Source: Rhodospirillales bacterium (GTDB lineage: Bacteria; Pseudomonadota; Alphaproteobacteria; Rhodospirillales; Defluviicoccaceae). Taken from it: a DNA stretch of 64,000 nucleotides. Shown here one piece after another: positions 10,158-16,794 of this stretch. Each line of letters starts with the position of its first letter. The first letter of the stretch is position 1. Position numbers and translations under genes: made by a program. The DNA is taken from NCBI GenBank assembly GCA_016710335.1, contig JADJXQ010000001.1, positions 496,001 through 560,000 on the forward strand. Direction: 5' to 3'. The notes under the pieces are model-generated. The model did not search any database. It was given only the letters and a program-made list of their open reading frames with translations, and was not told where the DNA came from.

Positions 10158-10439
10158 GAGGCACATCGCCGGCACCCACTGGTCCACCCGCCGCTACCTG
10201 AACATGCAGCCGCTGCACGAGCAAAAACTGACCGCATAAACCGCATGACCCGGACGGCCATCACCCACGGAAAAGTGCGAAAGACTCTGGACACTACCGA
10301 GGCACATCGCCGGCACCCACTGGTCCACCCGCCGCTACCTGAACATGCAGCCGCTGCACGAGCAAAAACTGACCGCATAAACCGCATGACCCGGACGGCC
10401 ATCACCCACGGAAAAGTGCGAAAGACTCTGGACACTACC
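10158..10439. repeat. Two tandem 141-bp copies of the IS256 right end
   Basis: Bases 10158-10298 are repeated directly as 10299-10439 with no difference that I can see. The unit contains the last 27 or so codons of the transposase, the stop, and the right terminal inverted repeat ending in GGACACTACC. A tandem duplication of one IS end suggests slippage or an aborted transposition. Confidence 0.95.
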
Positions 10440-10753
10440 GCCGACCGCTCCATAGCCTCGATATCGGCCACCGCAGTCGTCGCATCAGGCGCCAGGCGCA
10501 GGCCGCCATCCTGATCGTGCCGGACCACGCCGATTGCCACCAAATCCGATCCCGGCATGCCGCCCATCGCCACGATCTCGCGCCGCCACTTGAACAGCAG
10601 GTTGGTGTTCACGTCGTATTGCCGGGAAACCGCAGACGCCGAAGCGCCCGGCGCCTCCATCTCCGCCACCATCCGGCGCTTCTCCGCCCAGCTCCACGTC
10701 CGCCGCAAAGGGCGGCGACCCTTCGTACCTGCCATAGGCTGCATGGTGTCCAC
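10440..10753 (-). pseudogene. tnpA: IS66 TnpA fragment, cut by IS256
   Basis: IS66 TnpA is a small helix-turn-helix accessory protein of about 130-150 residues. The first 105 or so residues are present: an optional GTG start at 10753 or ATG at 10747 (MQPMAGTKGRR), then WSWAEKRRMVAE, the recognition part with VSRQYDVNTNLLFKWRRE, and a variable C-terminal region ending at ADIEAMERSA, after which the IS256 right end begins. No tnpB or tnpC follows on this strand. It is on the opposite strand from the IS66 remnant at 2.3-4.2 kb, so the two are probably separate elements. Confidence 0.75.
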
Positions 10754-10781
10754 TACTCAGATAGTGGACACCATGCAGCCT
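10736..10781. repeat. Perfect 20-bp inverted repeat at the start of the tnpA fragment
   Basis: Bases 10736-10755 are exactly complementary to 10762-10781, with a 6-base loop. One arm contains the tnpA start codon and first codons, so the other arm is an inverted copy of the tnpA leader. It also lies about 130 bases downstream of the last exopolysaccharide gene. No run of T follows on the minus strand, so it is not a standard terminator. Confidence 0.9.
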
Positions 10782-10910
10782 CAGCGGGGCCAGGAAAAGG
10801 CGACCGACAGCGGACGATTACGCTGGATGCGCACCAACGACCTCGACCTCCAGGAGTCTGTGTTCCGCTGGAGTGCAGCTCCTGCACCGCGGCGATGGCG
10901 AGAGAGAATG

Positions 10911-11834
10911 TCACACGCGAGAGTCGGTCTTCAGATCTGCGCTATCAATGTCGGTGATCACGGTTCGCCGAATGAGCTTCCTGACCTCCTCGCGACTGAG
11001 CTTGCTCGACGGCGTCTCGAACATCCCGAGGCCAGTCTTGAGGCGCGACGATGCAACTTCAATCACGATTTCCATGTCAATCTGCCGTTTCTCTTCGGCG
11101 TACCCGTAAACCAAGGAGAGATCGCACAGGATATTGGTCAGGCGAGGAACTCCCTGGGTGTAATGGTGGACGGCCGCACAAGCGAACTCGTCGAACAAAT
11201 TCGGATCGCCCCCGCCGACGTGGATCCGGTGGCGGATATAACCGACCGTATCCTCAAGGGTTAGCGGACCCAGGTGGTAATCTACGCCTACCCTTTGGAC
11301 GAATTGCCGCAGTTGCGGTCGCTTCAGCTTCCGCAGCAGTTCCGGCTGCCCAACCAAAATGAGTTGGAGGAGGTAGTCCTTGTCTGCATTAATATTCGAC
11401 AACATGCGCAGCTCTTCGAGCGCACTCAGTGACAGATTTTGCGCTTCATCGATGATGACAACCGTGCGCCGGCTGGACGCATATTGCTCAATGAGAAAAT
11501 TCACGAAGTCCTGATAGAGCTGAATCTTGTCCTTGTCGCGACACTCCAGATCGAATGCTAACGCGATCCATTGCAGCAATTCTCCGAAGGACTGGTGGGT
11601 ATTGGTGATGAGTCCAATAACCACTTCGTCGGAGACGCTATTCAATAGCTCGCGAACCAACGTCGTCTTGCCAGATCCGACCTCGCCAGTGATTACAACA
11701 AATCCCGTTTGCTCCGTAAGTCCGTACTCAAGCAAGTTCAGCGCAAGCTGATGGTTCTTGCTCAGGTACAAGAACTCCGGGTCGGGAATAAGCGAAAACG
11801 GTTTTTCGCGGAATCCGTAGAACGCTTCATACAT
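10911..11834 (-). CDS. XrtA/PEP-CTERM-associated AAA ATPase
   Basis: A 307-residue ATPase of the ExeA/GspA-like type found in exopolysaccharide clusters that go with exosortase XrtA. It opens with MYEAFYGFREKPFSLIPDP, a strong signature of this group. The P-loop is GEVGSGKTT (about residues 50-58) and Walker B is VVIIDEAQN (about residues 126-134), followed by an LSLSALEELRMLSN sensor segment and a winged-helix part. It probably powers assembly or regulation of the export machinery at the inner membrane. It is the last gene of a minus-strand run of five, 92 bases after the kinase. The coding sequence looks complete, yet the other usual genes of such clusters (exosortase, glycosyltransferases) do not follow; the mobile island begins instead. 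Confidence 0.85.
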   Translation of the reverse strand: MYEAFYGFREKPFSLIPDPEFLYLSKNHQLALNLLEYGLTEQTGFVVITGEVGSGKTTLVRELLNSVSDEVVIGLITNTHQSFGELLQWIALAFDLECRDKDKIQLYQDFVNFLIEQYASSRRTVVIIDEAQNLSLSALEELRMLSNINADKDYLLQLILVGQPELLRKLKRPQLRQFVQRVGVDYHLGPLTLEDTVGYIRHRIHVGGGDPNLFDEFACAAVHHYTQGVPRLTNILCDLSLVYGYAEEKRQIDMEIVIEVASSRLKTGLGMFETPSSKLSREEVRKLIRRTVITDIDSADLKTDSRV

Positions 11835-11926
11835 GTGTGCAGCTCACACAGGGTCTCAAATCTGGCCTCACGTAGCGATCATCACTATGGGTTCATCATT
11901 CGAGACAGCGGCCTTGAGAACGGCGA

Positions 11927-12751
11927 TCAGCAGTAATAAGGCTGTTGTACCTCTGCGGATTTGTTGAGGACCGTTCCAATAACGTTGAATCCTTCCAGCA
12001 ATGACAGCGCTCGCTGGACGTCGCCCTTACGAGTCGATCCCTCTTCAAGAACCAGCAGACAACATTCGACGTGCTGGAGAAAGGCCAAAGTGTCGTCGGA
12101 GGCCAGGACCGGCGGTAGATCATAAATGACGACGCGGTCAGGATACCGCGACTTGACCTCCCTCGCGAGGCCGATCATCTTCGGCGACGCGATCAACTCT
12201 GAGGAAGCGCGCAGCGGACCGCCGGCCGGCAGAACAACCAGCCTCTCTACCCCAGGATTGACGAGGCAGTCGGAAAGGGCGACGTCGCCGAGCAGGTAAT
12301 CTGCAAGCCCGGACTCCGGCTTGATATCAAAGCAGCTATGGATGCTCGGCCGCCGTAGATCCATGTCGACAAGGAGCACAGTGCGGGTGATGTGCATGGC
12401 GAGGCTGATCGCCAAATTCACTGATGTCAATGTCTTGCCTTCGCCACGGTTCGGGCTGGTAATGCCGATGGTGGTAAACCCCGACGCGCTCAAGTGCTTA
12501 AGAACCTGAGTTCTCAAAACCCGAAACGTGTCCGAGAGTTCATGATGGGTCAGACCGGCGATGATGCGGCGCTCATGGAGTTCCGATTCGGTGGTCCCGA
12601 CGACCCGCGTCTGATCGTAAGTGATCCCGTCCGTCACGATCGGCATGCTGCCGCGTCGCTCCGTTGAACGGTGGCGTGACGGCGTGGCGGGGCGAGCCCC
12701 ACTGTCACGGAGTTCGCGCGCTTTCTCGAGTGCTTTTTGGATCTTCTCCAA
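11927..12751 (-). CDS. XrtA-associated polysaccharide tyrosine autokinase (BY-kinase)
   Basis: A cytoplasmic bacterial tyrosine kinase of 274 residues that controls polysaccharide chain length by phosphorylating itself and interacting with the chain-length protein encoded just upstream. It has the N-terminal MEKIQKALEKARE helix, a Walker A motif SPNRGEGKT (about residue 100), the Walker A' motif VLLVDMDLRRPS, and a Walker B-like VVIYDLPPVL. The C terminus ends PYYC, a very short tyrosine tail where longer Tyr clusters are common. The start is a TTG at 12751 with GGGGA upstream; no ATG fits in frame nearby, and the N-terminal motif matches relatives. The gene lies 41 bases downstream of the chain-length gene, in the same direction. 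Confidence 0.85.
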   Translation of the reverse strand: MEKIQKALEKARELRDSGARPATPSRHRSTERRGSMPIVTDGITYDQTRVVGTTESELHERRIIAGLTHHELSDTFRVLRTQVLKHLSASGFTTIGITSPNRGEGKTLTSVNLAISLAMHITRTVLLVDMDLRRPSIHSCFDIKPESGLADYLLGDVALSDCLVNPGVERLVVLPAGGPLRASSELIASPKMIGLAREVKSRYPDRVVIYDLPPVLASDDTLAFLQHVECCLLVLEEGSTRKGDVQRALSLLEGFNVIGTVLNKSAEVQQPYYC

Positions 12752-12792
12752 CGGAGGATTCCCCTGTGTTAGAATACGTAACGCGGTTGACG

Positions 12793-14544
12793 CTATTCTT
12801 GCTTCGCGTCCGTCGCTTCGTTATCAACCCCAGCCCACAGTACGTCGAGCGGCGTCACGCTGAAGTGCACATAGGTGATGGCGCCCACCAACAGACACAC
12901 GAACGCCACAGCAACACCCACCCTTCGCCGTGTCGCTCGCCAGAGTTCTGCACGGGTGCGGATATAGGGTATAGTCACCAACGGCGCCGCACCAACAAGT
13001 TCCGCCACTTGTCGCGCTCCGTACACGGCGCTGTCCAACTTCTCGGCAAGGAACGCGATACCCGCGCCTGCTCCCGCCGCGACGAAGAAGGCGACGACGA
13101 CAATCAACGGACGGTTTGGACGTTGTGGCTTTTCTGGAAGAACCGGCGGATCCAACAGCGTGAACCGCTCACTCTTTCGTTCCGTTTCCAAGCTCTGTCC
13201 GAGATGCGCCTGCATTTGCTTGTTTTTGATCTCGCGGTAGCTCAGCTCGGCAGATTCTCGATCACGCAACAACTGCAAATACTCGCGCTCGACGAGCGGT
13301 GTCTCTATGATCCGTTTGTCGTAATCTTCCAGCTTTTCCTTGAGCCTTGCCCGCTGTTCGGCAATCGAACCCAACTCTGACTGGACCGCCTGAATTTGTG
13401 AACGAAGTGCAATATACGAGGGATTGTCAGGGCTCTCGCTCGGCGTCGTCGTCGGCTGGGAGCGGGCGTCGGCGAGTTCGCCCTGCAGTGAGGCCAACTG
13501 GCGCTCCAGCCGCAGCACATCCGGGTGATCGCTCGCATAACGTTCGCGCAGTCTACGCAGCTCCGTTTCCACCCGTTCAGCCTCACGGCGCAAGCTGCTT
13601 GCACTCGCTCCGCCGCCCGGTTGTTGCTGCTCGAGGGCGGCGACCTCCCGACGCAACCGCTGTACATCGGGGTGGTTCGAGCCGTACCGCCCTGAAAGCG
13701 TAGCAAGCTGAGTGCGCAGCGCTTTCAGCTGGTCGCGCGGCCCCATCACGCGCTGGCCATCCACAACGTAGGATCCGTAGGGGCTCGTCTGCATGAGTTC
13801 CCCTTCCAAATAGATCCTGCGGCTTTCCAGCGCCTGTTCACGCATGTCGAGCGAGCGAAGCTCTGCTTCCGTTCGCTCGATCAGCTGCATGTTGTAATCC
13901 ATCTGCTCCGGCAGGCGCCCGGTGTGCTTCTGCTTGAGGTCGGCGAGCTTCCTCTCCAACTCCGAGATGCGCCGCTCCAAGATTGCCGCCTCGCTGGCCA
14001 GGAACTCCGTCGTTTCGCTCGCCGACTTTTGACGCAGGCGCACATTCTCGCTCAAGTAGAGAGAGACGAGTTCGTTAGCGACTCGCTGTGCTACGACGGG
14101 GTCTTCGTTATCGAAGCCGATGTTGAAGGCGATCGTCGCCTCCGTCGAGTTGCCACGCGGCTGTTGCAATTCTGCGCTGACCAGTTCCAGAACCACGTTG
14201 TCCCGCATTTCGCTGGCCAACTCATGAGACGGCGTTGTCTGGCGCTCATCCAGATAGAGGTTGTACTTCTGAATGATGTCCACAAGCGTACTCGTAGCCA
14301 TCACGCGACGTTCGATCGTCTGAATTCGCTCGTCCGCATAGCCGGTGATGGTGGACGCCACCAGATCGGGCGGGATGTCTGGCTTTTCGATCATAATGGT
14401 GCCCTGCGACCGGTATACGGACGGCAGCACCATGGCGATTATGGCGCCGATCACGGTGATCGCGATCACCGGGAGGACGAAAAACCACTTCCGCCGCTTC
14501 AGGACGATGACCGCCCCGTGCAGAGTCGTATCTTGAGGATCCAT
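12793..14544 (-). CDS. Polysaccharide chain-length determinant (Wzz/GNVR family, XrtA type)
   Basis: An inner-membrane polysaccharide co-polymerase of 583 residues that sets polymer length and couples to the tyrosine kinase. It has an N-terminal membrane segment (about residues 18-40, FFVLPVIAITVIGAIIAMVL), a Wzz-type periplasmic region, a long coiled-coil middle with repeated RLRREVAALE-like heptads, a proline-rich PVLPEKPQRPNRP motif, and two further C-terminal membrane segments (about 476-500 and 550-570). This layout is that of the XrtA-associated subfamily. It starts at ATG 14544, 48 bases after the outer-membrane protein gene. Confidence 0.88.
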   Translation of the reverse strand: MDPQDTTLHGAVIVLKRRKWFFVLPVIAITVIGAIIAMVLPSVYRSQGTIMIEKPDIPPDLVASTITGYADERIQTIERRVMATSTLVDIIQKYNLYLDERQTTPSHELASEMRDNVVLELVSAELQQPRGNSTEATIAFNIGFDNEDPVVAQRVANELVSLYLSENVRLRQKSASETTEFLASEAAILERRISELERKLADLKQKHTGRLPEQMDYNMQLIERTEAELRSLDMREQALESRRIYLEGELMQTSPYGSYVVDGQRVMGPRDQLKALRTQLATLSGRYGSNHPDVQRLRREVAALEQQQPGGGASASSLRREAERVETELRRLRERYASDHPDVLRLERQLASLQGELADARSQPTTTPSESPDNPSYIALRSQIQAVQSELGSIAEQRARLKEKLEDYDKRIIETPLVEREYLQLLRDRESAELSYREIKNKQMQAHLGQSLETERKSERFTLLDPPVLPEKPQRPNRPLIVVVAFFVAAGAGAGIAFLAEKLDSAVYGARQVAELVGAAPLVTIPYIRTRAELWRATRRRVGVAVAFVCLLVGAITYVHFSVTPLDVLWAGVDNEATDAKQE

Positions 14545-14592
14545 TTGAGGCTGACGCTTGTTAATACCGATGGTTGTCTTATACCACCTTTT

Positions 14593-15789
14593 CTAGCGCC
14601 ACACAAACGATCTTGGTGTGCGATACGTCACACCGACGAAGAAGGTATTGGAGGTAAACGTCTCGTCGCTCTGCGTTGGCGAGTTCCACCGAAAGCGATA
14701 CAAGCCGGTCAATTCCCAGTCCTCGACGAACTCCCAGCGGATCCGCGGCGATACATCCGCGTATTCGCGAGTTTCCGCTGAGTCATCGTTTTCCAGCCGT
14801 TTCCGCATGTCGAACGATGCGACCGCATCGAAGTACACGTCCCGGAGCAACTGATGCCGGTAGATGCCGCGCACGGCGGTAAAGTTTTGCGCCTCTCCAG
14901 AACTGCTCGGTACCAGACCATGCTCCAGCGAGCCCGTCACGCTGGACAGCGGGCTGATGTCGAAGGTGCTATCCGCCGACACCGTTACCCCGACGTTGTC
15001 GGTGGTTTCGTCGTTTATCTTGTCCTCCGTCTTGGAGAAACGCGGCCCGACGACCATGTTGCCGCGCCATCGCGGCGAGATGTTCGTCGACACGCCTCCC
15101 ACCAAGCTGAACCCGCGCGTCCTAGTAAACTCGCTGTCATAGAATCCGTAAGTCAGCGCCGAATCGAAGGCGGTCGCGGCGGTTAACTGCCGCCCGTACG
15201 TCAAGCTGCTCGAATAGGAGTCGTTATTGATTCCTCCGGATTCGTTCGGGAATCGCTCCAAGCGCGCGTTCAGGAACACCCCTACCACGTCCACCGTGGA
15301 CCATTGGTATTGCCAAGTGGGGGTTACGCTGTAGGTCTGGCGTGGTTTGTTGGCAAGAATGCCGACACCCAGATCGTCAATCCCGCTGGTCCGGGTCGTA
15401 TCGAAAACCGCTTCCGCGCCAAGACCGAAGCGATGTGCGCCCACCTGTTTTCCAGAGTTCAGGTTGAAGAACGAATCAGTGGAATCCAGATCCGATTCTT
15501 CGAAAAAGCGAACGATATCGACTTCGGCGCCCAAGTTTAGGAACGCTGTGGGAGATTGCAGCGCGAAGTTCACGCGACCGAGGGTGCTGGAATTCGCATC
15601 CGCAATCTCGAGAGCGTTGAGACCGATGTTATCATTGTATTCAAAGCGCTGCGAAACGGTGCCATCGACCGTCCATTCCTGCGCCGCGAGCGCCGCCGGC
15701 ATCGCGGCAACGGCGAGGACCGCCATCGCGGGCAGTGAAATCGTCCGCGCGGATGAACCCTCCGACGAGATGGCCCGTCTGGTCATCAT
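14593..15789 (-). CDS. PEP-CTERM-system-associated outer-membrane beta-barrel protein
   Basis: A predicted outer-membrane protein of 398 residues, probably the exit pore or a structural partner for the exopolysaccharide. It has a signal peptide (MMTRRAIS..., hydrophobic core LPAMAVLAVAAMPAALA, cut before QEW), the family-typical opening VSQRFEYNDNIGL, many alternating beta-strand segments rich in aromatic residues, and a C-terminal strand ending in an aromatic followed by Arg (SFVWR). I chose ATG 15789 over an upstream GTG at 15801, because AAGG is better spaced and the peptide is more typical. It lies 29 bases downstream of the export protein gene. Confidence 0.82.
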   Translation of the reverse strand: MMTRRAISSEGSSARTISLPAMAVLAVAAMPAALAAQEWTVDGTVSQRFEYNDNIGLNALEIADANSSTLGRVNFALQSPTAFLNLGAEVDIVRFFEESDLDSTDSFFNLNSGKQVGAHRFGLGAEAVFDTTRTSGIDDLGVGILANKPRQTYSVTPTWQYQWSTVDVVGVFLNARLERFPNESGGINNDSYSSSLTYGRQLTAATAFDSALTYGFYDSEFTRTRGFSLVGGVSTNISPRWRGNMVVGPRFSKTEDKINDETTDNVGVTVSADSTFDISPLSSVTGSLEHGLVPSSSGEAQNFTAVRGIYRHQLLRDVYFDAVASFDMRKRLENDDSAETREYADVSPRIRWEFVEDWELTGLYRFRWNSPTQSDETFTSNTFFVGVTYRTPRSFVWR

Positions 15790-15818
15790 ACTGCAGAGCA
15801 CCTTGATTGCGGCGGCCG

Positions 15819-16376
15819 TCAGAACAGGGACGCAACCGGGACCACAACGGTGTCACCGCTTTGTAGCTCGACATTACTCTTGAGATCCCGCCCGCGCGAA
15901 ACGTCCGAGTAACGAAACGGGATTGTGACTTGGTTACCGTTCTCGCGGCGGAGAATCTGAATACGATTTTCGCTGGCGAACTCGGTCAGACCGCCCGCCA
16001 AGCTTATCGCCTGCATCACGTCCGTCGGCTGCACGACCTGGTACTGCCCCGGCTGCCGCACTGCGCCGGTCACATAGATGCTGTTGCCGGCCGCATTCAA
16101 AACAGAGACGGCAACGACTGGGCCGGGAATGTAGCGGTCCAGCTTCTGAGCCAGTTCTTGCTCGACCTCCTGCACTGTGCGGCCGGCCACATTCATTTGT
16201 CCTGCGAGTGGAAAGGAAATCGTGCCATCCGGAAGAACCAGCACTTCGCCCTGAAGCCCTTCCTCCTTCCAGACGGAGATCGCCAGGACGTCTCCAGGAT
16301 TGAGCGTATAGACTTGGTCGGCGATGGCAGTCAGCGGGATGGAGGCGACGAAGAGTGCAAAAATGAACTTGATCAT
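15819..16376 (-). CDS. XrtA-type exopolysaccharide export protein (Wza-like, SLBB)
   Basis: A periplasmic/outer-membrane polysaccharide export protein of 185 residues. It begins with a signal peptide (MIKFIFALFVASIPLTAIA) followed by a polysaccharide export domain (YTLNPGDVLAISVWKEE, LPDGTISFPLAGQMNVAG) and an SLBB beta-grasp domain (YVTGAVRQPGQY, SLAGGLTEFA), ending with GDTVVVPVASLF. There is no lipobox cysteine after the signal, unlike many Wza proteins, so it is probably a soluble or loosely bound protein. The ATG at 16376 is chosen over the longer frame because it puts the signal peptide at the N terminus. It is the first gene of the five-gene minus-strand run. Confidence 0.85.
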   Translation of the reverse strand: MIKFIFALFVASIPLTAIADQVYTLNPGDVLAISVWKEEGLQGEVLVLPDGTISFPLAGQMNVAGRTVQEVEQELAQKLDRYIPGPVVAVSVLNAAGNSIYVTGAVRQPGQYQVVQPTDVMQAISLAGGLTEFASENRIQILRRENGNQVTIPFRYSDVSRGRDLKSNVELQSGDTVVVPVASLF

Positions 16377-16474
16377 GGACCTACCGCGACAGTCTGAACT
16401 GTTGGATACGAACACCAAGAAAGCCGATCTTCCACTGATTCCCGGTTGCGTTCAAGTGTAAAGGCAACGATCTC

Positions 16475-16500
16475 GCACCCATGTTGCCAATATGCAACAT
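16475..16500 (-). promoter_or_regulatory. Candidate sigma-54 promoter with overlapping dyad, exopolysaccharide operon
   Basis: On the minus strand TGGCAACATGGGTGC (16489-16475) has the GG and GC of a sigma-54 -24/-12 element at the required 10-base spacing, with one mismatch from the TTGC core. It overlaps a dyad, ATGTTGC and GCAACAT at 16481-16487 and 16494-16500. It sits about 100 bases before the export gene. Many XrtA-type clusters are under RpoN and a PrsK/PrsR-like pair, which is why I looked here; no such regulator is in the window. Confidence 0.35.
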
Positions 16501-16629
16501 TTCCGTCGAAAGCGGCGCGGTTTGACACGATGCTGACCGAAAAACTCTGCGCATATTTGACGCGCTCCTGTGGTCGACGACGCCGTAAGACGCGCATTAT
16601 CGTCAATTTACGGGAACTGGAGTGAAGCT

Positions 16630-16706
16630 TGGTGGGCCCGGCAGGACTCGAACCTGCAACCAGACCGTTATGAGCGGCCGGCTCTAACCAATTGAGCTAC
16701 GGGCCC
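16630..16706 (-). tRNA. tRNA with CAU anticodon, probably tRNA-Ile2
   Basis: The minus strand folds into a full cloverleaf: acceptor GGGCCC at the 5' end (16706-16701) with its partner at 16639-16634, D-arm GCTC/GAGC, anticodon stem GGCCG/CGGTC around loop CTCATAA, and a GTTCGAG T-loop. CCA is encoded at 16632-16630. A CAU anticodon can be Met or lysidine-modified Ile2; the CCGCTCATAACGG arm resembles alphaproteobacterial Ile2 tRNAs more than elongator Met. It separates rpoD from the exopolysaccharide operon. Confidence 0.9.
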
Positions 16707-16794
16707 GGCCGGAACCTCCGCGTTCTGAAACGCATTCGGCCAAAGTGACTCTTTCGGCCGGCAAACTGCGTCGCCGGCTCCTGGAGGCCATCCG

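Larger units (their letters stand above)
7631..10239 (+). pseudogene. IS256-family transposase, interrupted and frameshifted
   Basis: IS256 (mutator-type) transposases use a DDE core for copy-out transposition. The first 16 codons (MSEDRDEVVEQRGSDR) lie at 7631-7679; the rest follows the ISNCY insertion from about 9078. It includes IDEEQIRDHL, the EALNALLDAEADRL segment, the domain with YRRRE and the IEMYLAGVSVRRVEDI motif, the catalytic region FLDGVVLKR, and the C-terminal TNNPLERI (with the last acidic residue) and RRTRVVGAFPDG. Reading needs frame changes near 9286 and at about 9645-9745. Without the insertion the protein would be about 400 residues, normal for the family. It is clearly inactive. 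Confidence 0.85.
7533..10439 (+). mobile_element. IS256-family element, interrupted by ISNCY and with a duplicated right end
   Basis: The left end near 7533 and the right end near 10298 share an inverted motif (TCTTTCGCAC on the left, GTGCGAAAGA on the right) with further similarity inward (GGGTG.TGGC), as expected of terminal inverted repeats. Between them lies a degraded IS256 transposase split by a complete ISNCY element (7680-9077). The last 141 bases are tandemly duplicated (10158-10298 and 10299-10439). The precise outer bases are approximate. Confidence 0.75.

Noticed and set aside
10557..11264. 235-codon plus-strand frame across the tnpA fragment and the ATPase 3' end
   Set aside because: It is antisense to two recognisable genes and spans the island junction; no domain features.
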